Made by a program: the position numbers and the translations under genes
Notes under the pieces: generated by a model
The model's input: only the letters and a program-made list of their open reading frames with translations
Database searches by the model: none
What the model was told of the DNA's origin: nothing
In this document: positions 35,692 to 44,491 of the stretch, piece after piece
Numbering within the stretch: the first letter of the stretch is position 1
How the letters are laid out: the number at the start of each line of letters is the position of its first letter
Source of the DNA: Rhizobiales bacterium GAS188
GTDB lineage: Bacteria > Pseudomonadota > Alphaproteobacteria > Rhizobiales > Beijerinckiaceae
Assembly (NCBI GenBank): GCA_900104855.1
Contig: FNSS01000001.1
Span: forward strand, 6,891,001-6,955,000
Reading direction: 5' to 3'
Length of the DNA stretch: 64,000 nt

Positions 35692-36456
35692 CTATTGCGC
35701 CTTCATCTCGCCGAGATAGGCCTGCTGCACCATCTCATTGTCGCGCAGGCTCTGGGCCGAACCGTTCAGCACCACTTCGCCGGTCTGCAGGACATAGCCG
35801 TAATCGGCGATCGAGAGCGCCATATTGGCGTTCTGCTCCACCATGAAGACGCTCGTGCCTTGCCGGTTGATCGCCTGGATGATGTCGAACACCTGCTCGA
35901 CGAAAGCGGGCGACAGGCCCATCGAGGGCTCGTCCATGCACAGGAGCTTGGGGCGCGCCATCAGGGCACGTCCCATCGCCACCATCTGCTGCTCGCCGCC
36001 CGAGAGGGTGCCGGCCAATTGCTTGAGCCTTTCCTTGATGCGCGGGAAGAGGGCGAAGACACGTTCCTTGTCGGCCTCGATCTCCTCCGTATCGTCGCGC
36101 GTGAAAGCGCCCATCTCGAGATTGTCGAGCACGCTCATGCGCGGGAACAGGCGGCGCGCCTCCGGCACCGGCGCGATGCCGCGCTTGACGCGTTCGGACG
36201 TGGCCAGATCGTTGATCTTCTGGCCCGCATAGGTCACCGTGCCGGTCTTCGGCCGCACGATGCCGAGGATGGTTTTCATCGTGGTCGATTTGCCGGAGGC
36301 ATTGCCGCCGAGCAGGCACACGATCTCACCTTCACCCACCCGGTAGTTCACGCTCTTGAGAACGTGAAGCTCGCCGTAATAGGTGTTGACGTCGGTGAAC
36401 TCAAGAAGCGGCGGCCGCCTCTGCGACTGCGTCTGTGGAGCGTCCGAGATAGGCAC
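35692..36456 (-). CDS. livF: LIV-type ABC transporter ATP-binding protein (LivF)
   Basis: The 254-residue ATPase has Walker A GGNASGKSTT (more often GxNGAGKTT in LivF), PVPEARRLFPRMSV around the Q-loop, signature LSGGEQQMV, Walker B LLCMDEPSMGLSP and switch MVEQN. It starts at GTG 36456 with AAGGAAG six bases upstream, inside the end of the fused livMG gene (56-bp overlap), so translation is coupled. It is the last gene of a livK-livH-livMG-livF operon importing branched-chain or related amino acids. Confidence 0.92.
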   Translation of the reverse strand: MPISDAPQTQSQRRPPLLEFTDVNTYYGELHVLKSVNYRVGEGEIVCLLGGNASGKSTTMKTILGIVRPKTGTVTYAGQKINDLATSERVKRGIAPVPEARRLFPRMSVLDNLEMGAFTRDDTEEIEADKERVFALFPRIKERLKQLAGTLSGGEQQMVAMGRALMARPKLLCMDEPSMGLSPAFVEQVFDIIQAINRQGTSVFMVEQNANMALSIADYGYVLQTGEVVLNGSAQSLRDNEMVQQAYLGEMKAQ

Positions 36457-38470
36457 GCAGAACTTCCTTGTTGGAGTGAACTTCCTTGGGCGTGCCCTCG
36501 GCGATCTTCTCGCCGTGATCGAGCACGATGACCTTGTCGGCGATCTGGTTCACGACAGCGAGCTTGTGCTCGATCATCAGAACCGTGACGCCACGATCGC
36601 GCAGATGCCGGATCTGGTCCGTGAGCTCCAGCGTCTCGGTGGGGTTCATGCCGGCGGTCGGCTCGTCGAGCAGCAGCAGCACCGGCTCGGAGACGACAGC
36701 GCGGGCGATCTCGAGCCGGCGTCGATTGGCATAGGAGAGCGTGCGGGCCAAGTGCTGGATGCGCGGCATCAGCCGGTTGCCGAAAATGCTCAAGGCATCG
36801 AGCACGCGCTCGCGCGCCGCCTTTTCCTCACGCAGCACGCGGGGCGAGCGCAGCACCGCCCCGATGGCGCCGGTCCGGGTGCGCGCGTGCGTGCCGACCA
36901 GCACATTCTCCATCAGCGTCATATTGGCGAAGAGGCGAAGGTTCTGGAAGGTGCGCGCAATGCCGCGCTCGACGATCACATGCGGCAACAGCCCGGTCAC
37001 ATCCTCGCCCTGCAGCAGCACCTTGCCGCCGTCGGGCTGGATCAGGCCGGTGATCAGGTTGAAGAAGGTCGTCTTGCCGGAGCCGTTCGGGCCGATGATG
37101 CCGACGATGGAGCCCGGCATCACGTCGAGATCGAATTGGCGCACGGCGCGAATGCCGCCGAAGGATTTGGAGAGGCCGCGGATCTCGAGCAGCGGCTTCG
37201 TCGGATCGACGCTCTTGCGGTGCAGTGGCGCAAGCCCGCCCTGCACGCCGGCTCGTGACGGCACCGCCGTCTGCTGGGCATGGGTCAGCGCCGTCACCGC
37301 CGCGCGTTCAGGAATCAGGCCTTGTCGTCGGAAGCGCATCATCAGCACGAGGATGATGCCGAAGATCAGCTCGATCGATTGCACGAGATCGACCTTCTCC
37401 AGCAATCCGATGCCGGTGAACCGGCCGAGCGCCTGTATCCACTGCGTCATGTCCTGCAGGAACCAGGATTGCAGGAGCTGCAGGATCAGCGCACCGAGCA
37501 CGACGCCCGCGACGCTGCCGGTGCCGCCGAGCACGATCATGACGAGCAGCATGACGGAGACCGGGAACATGAACATCTCGGGCGAGGCGGTCTGCAGCTT
37601 GGCGACATAGAAGGTTCCGGTCGCCCCCGCGAAGCCGGCCCCGACCGCGAAGGCGAGCAGCTTGAGCTTGACGCGATTGACCCCCATCGCTTCCGCCGCG
37701 ATCTCGTCTTCGCGGATGGCGAGCCAGGCACGGCCGATGCGCGAATCTTTCAATCGCAAGCTGACGAAGATGAGGAAGGCCATCATGGCGAGGCCGAGAT
37801 AGAAGAAGGGCGTCGACTTCACGCCGAAGCCGTAACCGAACAGCGTGGGCGGCGTGACGCCGTTCAGCCCCTGGGCGCCATTGGTGAGATAAGGGATGTT
37901 GCGCGCCACGATCGGTACGATCTCGCCGAAGCCGAGCGTCACAATGGCGAGATAATCACCCTTGAGGCGCAAGGTCGGGGCGCCGAATATGAGGCCGAAG
38001 AAGGCGGCGACCAGTGCCGAGATCGGCAGCATCAGCCAGAACGACACTGCGAAATGCACCGTGTCGGGGCCGCTCGCCGGGTGGATATGCTGCACCAGGC
38101 CGAGCCATTGGAACGGCTCCCAGAAGCTCGACCATTCGGGCTGCACCTGGTAGGACGAGAAGATGCCGTAAGTATAGGCGCCGATGGCGAAGAAGGCGGC
38201 ATAGCCGAGGTCGAGCAGTCCGGCGAAGCCGACCACAATATTGAGGCCAAGCGCCAGGATCGCGAAGGCCAGCGCATTGGCCGCCGCGTCGATATCGCCC
38301 TCATTCCCATCGATATAAGGGAAGATGACACCGAGAACGAGCAGCACGACGATGAAGGCGCGCCGCCCGAATGTCGTTTGCATCCGTTCGCGCAGGCCGG
38401 CGAGAAAGCCGCCCTGCGCCTTCAGTGCGGCGGCGGCGATCGGTGAGGTTTCGGGCTGAGTTTCGACCAT
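36401..38470 (-). CDS. livMG: Fused LIV permease and ATP-binding protein (LivM-LivG)
   Basis: The 689-residue protein joins a LivM permease (about 1-350, with LNIVVGFAGLLDLGYAAFFAIGAYTYG and the coupling region IREDEIAAEAMGVNRVKLKL) to a LivG ATPase (about 420-680, with Walker A GPNGSGKTTFF, GIARTFQNLRLF, signature region LSYANRRRLEIARA, Walker B LLLLDEPTAGMNP and switch IEHK). A 60-residue hydrophilic linker connects them. A transporter built from livH, livMG and livF therefore has one composite chain. No stop or frameshift separates the halves. Such fusions occur in some Hyphomicrobiales. Confidence 0.92.
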   Translation of the reverse strand: MVETQPETSPIAAAALKAQGGFLAGLRERMQTTFGRRAFIVVLLVLGVIFPYIDGNEGDIDAAANALAFAILALGLNIVVGFAGLLDLGYAAFFAIGAYTYGIFSSYQVQPEWSSFWEPFQWLGLVQHIHPASGPDTVHFAVSFWLMLPISALVAAFFGLIFGAPTLRLKGDYLAIVTLGFGEIVPIVARNIPYLTNGAQGLNGVTPPTLFGYGFGVKSTPFFYLGLAMMAFLIFVSLRLKDSRIGRAWLAIREDEIAAEAMGVNRVKLKLLAFAVGAGFAGATGTFYVAKLQTASPEMFMFPVSVMLLVMIVLGGTGSVAGVVLGALILQLLQSWFLQDMTQWIQALGRFTGIGLLEKVDLVQSIELIFGIILVLMMRFRRQGLIPERAAVTALTHAQQTAVPSRAGVQGGLAPLHRKSVDPTKPLLEIRGLSKSFGGIRAVRQFDLDVMPGSIVGIIGPNGSGKTTFFNLITGLIQPDGGKVLLQGEDVTGLLPHVIVERGIARTFQNLRLFANMTLMENVLVGTHARTRTGAIGAVLRSPRVLREEKAARERVLDALSIFGNRLMPRIQHLARTLSYANRRRLEIARAVVSEPVLLLLDEPTAGMNPTETLELTDQIRHLRDRGVTVLMIEHKLAVVNQIADKVIVLDHGEKIAEGTPKEVHSNKEVLRAYLGRSTDAVAEAAAAS

Positions 38471-38478
38471 CTACGCCC

Positions 38479-39408
38479 TCACGATTTGGTCGGCGCCGCG
38501 CGCCCGAGGAGCCCCGTCGGCCTGAAGACCAGCACCAGGATCAGGATCGAGAAGATGATCACGTCGGTCCAGCGGACTTCGAGATACTGGCCGCCGAGCG
38601 ATTCGATGAGCCCGATCAGCACACCGCCCAGCATGGCGCCGGGTATATTGCCGATGCCGCCGAGAACGGCAGCCGTAAAGGCGCGAAGCCCCGCCGAATA
38701 GCCGATGATGAAGCTCGTATAATTATAGTAGAGCCCGAAGATGACGCCCGCCGCCCCCGCCAGCGCCGAGCCCAGGAAGAAGGTGATGATGACGACCCTG
38801 TCGACATCGACGCCGACCATGGTCGCCGCTTCCTGGTCTTGGGCGGTGGCCTGCATCGCCTTGCCCATCTTGGTGCGCCGCACGAAGTAGTGAAGACCCA
38901 CCATTAGAAGGATCGAGATCCCCCAGAGCAGCACCTCGCGCAGGCGCAGCACCGCTTCTCCGATCTCCCAGCGGATATTGGGCATCGGATTCGAAAAGTT
39001 CTTCGAATCCGCGCCCGTGGTCAGGAGGATGATGTTGAAGAGGATGTAGGAGAGGCCGATGGTGGTGATCATCGGGGCGGTGCCCGACACTCCCCGCAAC
39101 GGCCGTAGCGCCACGCGCTCGATGAGCGCGCCTATGGCACCTGTGCACAGCATGGTGACGGCGAGCACGAGGATCAGCATACCGATCAGGGGCAGGCCGT
39201 AGAGGATATGGGTTTGCCCCGAGAACCCCATGGCCTGCATCATCCACAGCGCGATGAACGAGCCCACCATGAAGATATTGAAATGGGCGAAGTTGATCAG
39301 CTCGATGATGCCGTAGACCATGGTGAACCCGAGTGCGAGGAGCGCATACATCGCTCCCAGGCTCACCCCATTGATGACCTGCTGAAGCAGGATGTCCCCA
39401 AATTCCAC
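38479..39408 (-). CDS. livH: LIV-type ABC transporter permease (LivH)
   Basis: The 309-residue permease carries LLQQVINGVSLGAMYALLALG and GIIELINFAHFNIFMVGSF at the N terminus, the loop QATAQDQEAATMVGVDVDRV and the GGIGNIPGAMLGG segment. Eight membrane helices are expected. It initiates at GTG 39408. It lies 37 bp after the livK gene stop and eight bases before livMG, so the four genes form one unit. Confidence 0.93.
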   Translation of the reverse strand: MEFGDILLQQVINGVSLGAMYALLALGFTMVYGIIELINFAHFNIFMVGSFIALWMMQAMGFSGQTHILYGLPLIGMLILVLAVTMLCTGAIGALIERVALRPLRGVSGTAPMITTIGLSYILFNIILLTTGADSKNFSNPMPNIRWEIGEAVLRLREVLLWGISILLMVGLHYFVRRTKMGKAMQATAQDQEAATMVGVDVDRVVIITFFLGSALAGAAGVIFGLYYNYTSFIIGYSAGLRAFTAAVLGGIGNIPGAMLGGVLIGLIESLGGQYLEVRWTDVIIFSILILVLVFRPTGLLGRAAPTKS

Positions 39409-39445
39409 GCTAGAACTCCCGGGTCAGCGCTAAGGTCGCTTCGTT

Positions 39446-40699
39446 TTACGACTGTGGCGCCGCTCCGATATAGACAGTCTGATGCGTGTAGTCGTCCACC
39501 GGGACTTTCGCATCCCTCTTGTACTGGAAGACACTGACCGTGCGATCCTTGATGTCTCCGTTCTCGTCGAAGGAGACGACGCCCTGCAAGGTCTTGAGGC
39601 TGGTGGTCTGCATGGCGTCGCGAACATTGGAGCGGGTTACTTCCTTGCCGCTCTCGGCCACGCGCTTGATCGAGTCGAGCACGACCAGGGCCGCGTCATA
39701 GGCAGTGATCGAGTAATCGCTCGGCTCGTCCTTGAACCTCTCGGTGTAGGTCTTGACGAAGGCCGCCGCATCCTTGTCCTCGGTGAGATGGGGACCGGCA
39801 TTGGTGGAGTACCAGCCCTCGACGGCAGGGAAACCAGCGCCCTTGAAGAAGCTGCCGCCTTGGATACCGTCGCCGCCGCCCTTGAGCATATTCGGGATGA
39901 CGTCATAGGCCTGCTTGGCGAGCTTGACGCCGGCTTGCGCCACGCCGCCATAATAGAGAGCGTCCGGCTTCAGGCCTTTGATCTTGGTGAGAATAGTCGT
40001 GTAGTCGGCTTCCTTCGGGTTGAGCTGATCGCGGCCGAGCACCTTGATGCCATTCGCCGCCGCCTGCTTCTGGAAGGAATCCGCGATGCCGACCCCGTAG
40101 GCGCCGGAATCGTCGAGAATGTAGATCGTCTTCACCTTGAGGACCTGGGTGAAGAAATTCGCCATGTTCGGGCCTTGGAAGGCATCCGTCGTCACGGTGC
40201 GGAAATAGATCGCCCTTCCCTTGGGCTTGAACTGGGCGGCCATCTTCGGATCGGTGATGTCGGGATTGGTGGAGCTCGGCGTGATCGTGGCGAGGTCGGC
40301 ATCGCTCAGGATCGGCGTCATGGCCTTGCCTTCGCCGCTCATTTCGGGCCCGAGATTGGCCACGATCTTCGGATCGGAGATGAGCTTCTTGGTATTGGTC
40401 GCGGCCTGTGCCGGATCATATTGGCCGGCGGTCGCGGTGCCCGAATCGTAGGTCACGATTTCGATCTTGTAGCCAGCGACCCCACCTTTGGCATTCGCCT
40501 CGTCAACCGCGATCTGGAAGCCGTGCTGGATCTTGGCGGCGTCATCGGCGTCGGCGCCGGTGAGCGGCAATGTCACGCCTAGCTTCACAGTCTTTTGCTG
40601 CGCCTGGACCGCGAGAATACCGCCCGCGCTGGCCAAGGCCGCGACGCCTGCGACTGCAGCAATATTGAATGCACGGCGCGTATGTTTGGACTGTTTCAT
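39446..40699 (-). CDS. livK: Branched-chain amino acid ABC transporter substrate-binding protein
   Basis: The 417-residue Peripla_BP_6 receptor has a twin-arginine-like leader (KHTRRAFNIAAVAGVAAL) and a mature start near QQKTVKLGVTLPLTGADA. The segment GPEMSGEGKAMTPILSDADL and repeated Ser/Thr-rich binding loops match LivJ/LivK-type proteins. Start ATG 40699 has a near-ideal ribosome site, AAGGAGGTGA, eight bases upstream, suggesting abundant expression as expected of a binding protein. It heads the operon with livH, livMG and livF. Confidence 0.93.
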   Translation of the reverse strand: MKQSKHTRRAFNIAAVAGVAALASAGGILAVQAQQKTVKLGVTLPLTGADADDAAKIQHGFQIAVDEANAKGGVAGYKIEIVTYDSGTATAGQYDPAQAATNTKKLISDPKIVANLGPEMSGEGKAMTPILSDADLATITPSSTNPDITDPKMAAQFKPKGRAIYFRTVTTDAFQGPNMANFFTQVLKVKTIYILDDSGAYGVGIADSFQKQAAANGIKVLGRDQLNPKEADYTTILTKIKGLKPDALYYGGVAQAGVKLAKQAYDVIPNMLKGGGDGIQGGSFFKGAGFPAVEGWYSTNAGPHLTEDKDAAAFVKTYTERFKDEPSDYSITAYDAALVVLDSIKRVAESGKEVTRSNVRDAMQTTSLKTLQGVVSFDENGDIKDRTVSVFQYKRDAKVPVDDYTHQTVYIGAAPQS

Positions 40700-41075
40700 G
40701 GTCTTCACCTCCTTGACAGCCTAACCCCATGTCGTTCGCGGCCGTAGCATGGCGCCCGCGATATTTTTCAGGCAAGAAGCTTGCCAGAGTCCGGGGTGAC
40801 GGCTGAAGGAGGGTTCGCCACCGGCAAGGTGCCGGAATGTCGAAGATTCCGCAGCCCGTCAGGTCCAGATCGGCACCCCCCAGCAAACCCTTCTGGGGTC
40901 AGCGTAAGCTGCGATGTGCGGCAAGAGCAACAAGAATCTGCGTGATCTTGTTCTAACCATCTAATTCGTATTGCTTGGATTGAGCGGCAAGCTCACGAAA
41001 ACATCGAAGCCGGGCTGCTTTCCTTTTCCACTGCTGCTGCATCGCAGCAAACTCTATGAGCGATTGCCCGAGTTT
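40700..41075. other. Intergenic region upstream of livK with two hairpins
   Basis: The 376 bp between livK and epmB (both leftward) carry two perfect small hairpins in the livK leader: GGCAAG/CTTGCC at 40771-40785 and CCGGCA/TGCCGG at 40821-40835. An AT-richer stretch at about 40920-40985 probably holds the livK promoter. No gene, riboswitch of a known class or T-run terminator is visible. Confidence 0.4.
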
Positions 41076-42215
41076 TCAGCGCGACGGATAGGCATGCGGG
41101 CGCCCCGAGAAATCCTCGATGCTCCAGCCCGCCTCGGCGCCTTCTGCGGCTGCCTGTGTCGCGTAACTCGGCCCGAGCGGCGATTTCCCATGGCCGCCTG
41201 GAATGTCGAGCACATAGTTCGGCTGGCACAGGCCTGAGACGCGCCCGCGCAGCGCCCGCATCAATTCCAATCCGCGTTCGATCGGCAAGGCGAGATGCGC
41301 GGTTCCCGGCGCGCGATCGAGATGATGCAGGTAATAGGGCTTGATGCGCGCCTCGACGAAAGCGCGCATGAGCGAGGCGAGGGTCGCCTCATCATCGTTG
41401 ACGCCCTTCAGCAGCACCGTCTGGCTCAGCATCGGAATGCCGGCATCGATCAACCGGGCGCAGGCTGAACGCGCCTGCGGCGTCAATTCGCGCGGATGAT
41501 TGGCGTGCAGCGCCACATAGACGGCTTTGCCGGCGCTCTTCAGGGCGCGAATGAGAGCAGGCGTGACGCGTTCGGGCGCCACTGCCGGCACGCGCGTATG
41601 CCAACGCATCACCTTGACGTGAGGGATGGCGCCGATCTGTTCTACCACCTGGCGGATGCGGCGTGCCGAGAGGATGAAGGGATCGCCGCCGCTGAAGATG
41701 ACCTCCCAGACCGCCGGCCGCTCCGCCACATAAGCGAGTGCCGCCTCGGTGGCCTCCTCCGACAGCATGGCCGCCCCCTTCTGGCCGACGGTCTCGCGGC
41801 GAAAGCAGAAGCGGCAATAGACCGGGCAGACGCTGACGAGCTTGATGAGCACGCGGTCCGGATAGCGATGCACCAGTCCTTCGAGCGGCGAGTGCACATC
41901 ATCGCCGATCGGATCGGCGAGTTCCTCCGGCGAAATGGCGAGCTCGGCCCGATCGGGCAGGAATTGCCGCGCGATCGGATCCTGCAGATCGGCAGGATCG
42001 ATGAGCTCGGCCATGGAAGGGGTGACCGCCACCGCATAACGCGCCGTGACCCGCTCGACCTCCGCTTGCCGTGCCGGCGTGACGAGGCCGGCTTTCGCAA
42101 GCGCTGCTGCGCTGGTCAGGCTGGCGCGGCGTGTGGCTTTGGCCTTTGCCGGGGTCTCAGGCGTGGCCGAGATCTCGGCATTGGGGGCCGGGAGGGTGGA
42201 AAGAGCTGTTCGCAT
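41076..42215 (-). CDS. epmB: EF-P lysine 2,3-aminomutase (radical SAM)
   Basis: The 379-residue enzyme converts alpha-lysine to beta-lysine for EF-P modification. The radical-SAM cysteines are Cys130, Cys134 and Cys137 (CPVYCRFC), followed by FSGGDPF. PLP-binding KamA-type features occur in the C-terminal half (LHHLDRAPGT, YVLDIPGGHGKSPLGP). Its neighbours epmA and efp make EpmB more likely than a catabolic lysine aminomutase, and the length matches EpmB better than clostridial KamA. A basic, Ala-rich 35-residue N terminus precedes the domain. epmA ends 57 bp upstream on the same strand, so they are probably co-transcribed. Confidence 0.93.
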   Translation of the reverse strand: MRTALSTLPAPNAEISATPETPAKAKATRRASLTSAAALAKAGLVTPARQAEVERVTARYAVAVTPSMAELIDPADLQDPIARQFLPDRAELAISPEELADPIGDDVHSPLEGLVHRYPDRVLIKLVSVCPVYCRFCFRRETVGQKGAAMLSEEATEAALAYVAERPAVWEVIFSGGDPFILSARRIRQVVEQIGAIPHVKVMRWHTRVPAVAPERVTPALIRALKSAGKAVYVALHANHPRELTPQARSACARLIDAGIPMLSQTVLLKGVNDDEATLASLMRAFVEARIKPYYLHHLDRAPGTAHLALPIERGLELMRALRGRVSGLCQPNYVLDIPGGHGKSPLGPSYATQAAAEGAEAGWSIEDFSGRPHAYPSR

Positions 42216-42272
42216 TGCTCCTCAGTCGCCGCGAGATCGTGCGACGTCAAGTCCAGGCCCGCGACCTCGCCG

Positions 42273-43331
42273 TCAGGGCAGCGGCGTCCACAACACATCC
42301 TCGATGCGCGTGACGCCGGTTGCCAGCATCACCAGCCGGTCGAGCCCGAGCGCGATGCCGCTCGTCGGCGGCATGAGGCTGAGAGCTGCGAGCAGGTCTT
42401 CGTCGAGGGGGTAGCGCGTGCCGTAGCGGCGTTCCTTCTCGGCCATGTCGGCTTCGAAGCGGCGGCGCTGCTCGGCGGCATCGATCAGCTCGCCGAACGC
42501 ATTGGCCAGCTCGACACCGCAGGCATAGAGCTCGAAACGCTCCGCCACCCTCGGGTCGGAGGGTTTGGGGCGCGCCAGGGCCGCTTGCGAGATCGGGTAG
42601 TCGACGAGGATCGTCGGCGCTCCGATGCCGAGATGCGGCTCGATCTTCTCGGTGACGATACGGCTGAAGATGTCGCCGAGATCGTCATCCTCGGCGACCC
42701 GCATGCCCGCTTGCCGGGCGGCGCTCGCCAACCGGTCACGCGCCGATCGTGCCGGTGCCTCGAGCGCCGCCATCAGGTCGATGCCGGCGAAGCGGGCGAA
42801 GGCCTGCGCCACGCTCAGGCGCTGCGGCATCGCGAAGGGGTCGGCTTCCCGGCCGCGCCAGCGCAGCACCTTGCCGCCGACCGCCTCGGCGGCGACCGCG
42901 AGAAGCGCTGCGCAATCCTTCATGAGCGTTTCGTAGTCTTCGTTGGCGCGATACCATTCGAGCATCGTGAATTCGGGATGGTGCAGGGCGCCTCGCTCCC
43001 TATCACGGAAGACGCGCGCCAGGGTGAAGATGCGGGTCTCGCCGGCCGCGATCAGCTTCTTGCAGGCAAATTCCGGCGAGGTGTGCAGATAGAAGGGGCG
43101 GCGCCCCCCGTCGGGGCCCTCGACCGTGCTCGACAGCGCATGCAGATGCGTCTCGTTACCGGGCGAGGCCTGCAGGATCCCGGTCTCGACCTCGATGAAG
43201 CCGCGCTCCTCGAAAAAGCCGCGTATCGCCCGCAAGATACGGGCCCTGGCATGCAGCGCCACCTTGCGGTCGCGATGGACATGCGGCGTCCACCAGGGCG
43301 AAGGCAGGGGCGGCCGGCTTGCATCACGCAT
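42273..43331 (-). CDS. epmA: EF-P--(R)-beta-lysine ligase (LysRS-like)
   Basis: The 352-residue protein is a class II lysyl-tRNA-synthetase-like catalytic domain lacking the tRNA anticodon-binding domain, the mark of EpmA (GenX/PoxA). Motif 2 reads [20 protein letters not shown] and motif 3 [12 protein letters not shown]. It activates beta-lysine and ligates it to the conserved lysine of EF-P. It is transcribed opposite to efp from a 113-bp divergent gap, with epmB downstream, so the whole modification pathway except the hydroxylase EpmC is present here. Confidence 0.95.
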   Translation of the reverse strand: MRDASRPPLPSPWWTPHVHRDRKVALHARARILRAIRGFFEERGFIEVETGILQASPGNETHLHALSSTVEGPDGGRRPFYLHTSPEFACKKLIAAGETRIFTLARVFRDRERGALHHPEFTMLEWYRANEDYETLMKDCAALLAVAAEAVGGKVLRWRGREADPFAMPQRLSVAQAFARFAGIDLMAALEAPARSARDRLASAARQAGMRVAEDDDLGDIFSRIVTEKIEPHLGIGAPTILVDYPISQAALARPKPSDPRVAERFELYACGVELANAFGELIDAAEQRRRFEADMAEKERRYGTRYPLDEDLLAALSLMPPTSGIALGLDRLVMLATGVTRIEDVLWTPLP

Positions 43332-43444
43332 GCTTCACTTGCCTTCGGCGCGCAAAGCTGGAAGGAGGGGGGCCGCGTTCGCGCCCCCTGCGCGAATTTC
43401 GGGCGAGTGCTCGCCGGCGCGTCAACAATCGAGGATCAAGAACC

Positions 43445-44011
43445 GTGAAGGTCATCGCCAGTTCGCTTCGCAAGGGCGCCGTCGTCGAGATCGACAACAG
43501 GCTTTATGTCATCTTGAGCGCCGAGAACATCCATCCGGGCAAGGGCACTCCCGTGACCCAGGTGGATATGCGACGCATTTCGGACGGGACCAAGGTTTCC
43601 GAGCGCTGGCGGACAACCGAGCAGGTCGAGCGCGCCCATGTGGAGGATCGCGAATACACCTTCCTCTACGAGGATGGCGAGGGCTTCCATTTCATGAACT
43701 CGGCGAATTACGACCAGATCCAGGTGCCGGCCGATATCATCGGCGACCAGGCGCCCTATCTTGCTCCCGAGATGAAGGTGATGCTGTCGATCTATGGGGA
43801 GACCCCGATCGCCATCGAGCTGCCGCAGCGCGCCGTGCTCGAAGTGGTGGACACCGAGCCCACCACCAAGGGGCAGACGGCTTCCTCCTCCTATAAGCCG
43901 GCCAAGCTCTCCAACGGAGTGCGCACCATGGTCCCCCCGCATATCGCGCCCGGGACGCGCATCGTGGTCATGACCGCCGACGGCTCCTATGTGGAGCGCG
44001 CCAAGGACTGA
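43445..44011 (+). CDS. efp: Translation elongation factor P
   Basis: The 188-residue protein rescues ribosomes stalled on polyproline. The modified lysine should be Lys33 in HPGKGTP, equivalent to Lys34 of E. coli EF-P, consistent with epmA and epmB alongside. Three OB-like domains are covered: KOW-like N-terminal, central ([15 protein letters not shown]) and C-terminal ([23 protein letters not shown]). GTG 43445 is the start; GAGG stands about 12 bases upstream. An in-frame upstream extension to 43319 overlaps the divergent promoter and is rejected. Confidence 0.96.
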   Translation: MKVIASSLRKGAVVEIDNRLYVILSAENIHPGKGTPVTQVDMRRISDGTKVSERWRTTEQVERAHVEDREYTFLYEDGEGFHFMNSANYDQIQVPADIIGDQAPYLAPEMKVMLSIYGETPIAIELPQRAVLEVVDTEPTTKGQTASSSYKPAKLSNGVRTMVPPHIAPGTRIVVMTADGSYVERAKD

Positions 44012-44217
44012 GGCTCAGGGCTTTTCGCCGTCCTCTCCATAAGCCGCGCGCGGGGCATCCGCGATAATGTCGCCGGACCTCCGTGACAGATCGGTTGTCG
44101 GATGCTCCACAAGCGAGCCCGGTCTCACCGTCCGCGCCGGGCCAGATTACTGAAAGGTCAAATCGCCGCCCAGAAAACGGGCAGGGTGCGAAATACTAGG
44201 CAGTTTTGCCCGCGCTT

Positions 44218-44346
44218 CCTTCTCCCGTTTGCGGGAGAAGGTGCCCGAACGCAGTGAGGGCCGATGAGGGGCGGTAGAGCGCTTCACCGATGCCCCTCAT
44301 CCGCCTCGGCTTCGCCTCGGCACCTTCTCCCGCAAGCGGGAGAAGG
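44218..44346. repeat. Hairpin-ended dispersed repeat, copy B (inverted relative to copy A)
   Basis: The element runs from a CTTCTCCCG/CGGGAGAAG hairpin to a CTTCTCCCGC/GCGGGAGAAG hairpin. Read on the minus strand it aligns with 10246-10383, including GTGCCGAGGCGAAG and GAAGCGCTC. It lies between efp and urtA, just upstream of the sigma-54 promoter. The rest of the gap (44012-44217) shows no gene; CGGGCA/TGCCCG arms occur at about 44179-44212. Confidence 0.8.
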
Positions 44347-44419
44347 AAAGTGCCCGACCGTAGTGCCCTCAATTGGCCCCAACCACGGCTGTGCCGATCG
44401 GGAATACCAGCTCTGCCTG

Positions 44420-44434
44420 TGGCACAGGACTTGC
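44420..44434 (+). promoter_or_regulatory. Sigma-54 (-24/-12) promoter of urtABCDE
   Basis: TGGCAC, five bases, then TTGCC: the GG and GC dinucleotides are separated by exactly ten bases, as sigma-54 RNA polymerase requires (consensus TGGCAC-N5-TTGCA). Initiation would fall near 44446, about 45 bp before urtA. Nitrogen-scavenging genes are commonly NtrC/sigma-54 controlled. I found no clear NtrC site upstream. Confidence 0.75.
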
Positions 44435-44491
44435 CAACCTCCGGGGTGTCGCATGTGGCGACGCAAAAACAAACCCTGGAGGTGTGGGTCG

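Noticed and set aside
40771-40835. livK leader hairpins as an amino-acid attenuator or riboswitch
   Set aside because: No leader peptide, T-run or known riboswitch core is visible.
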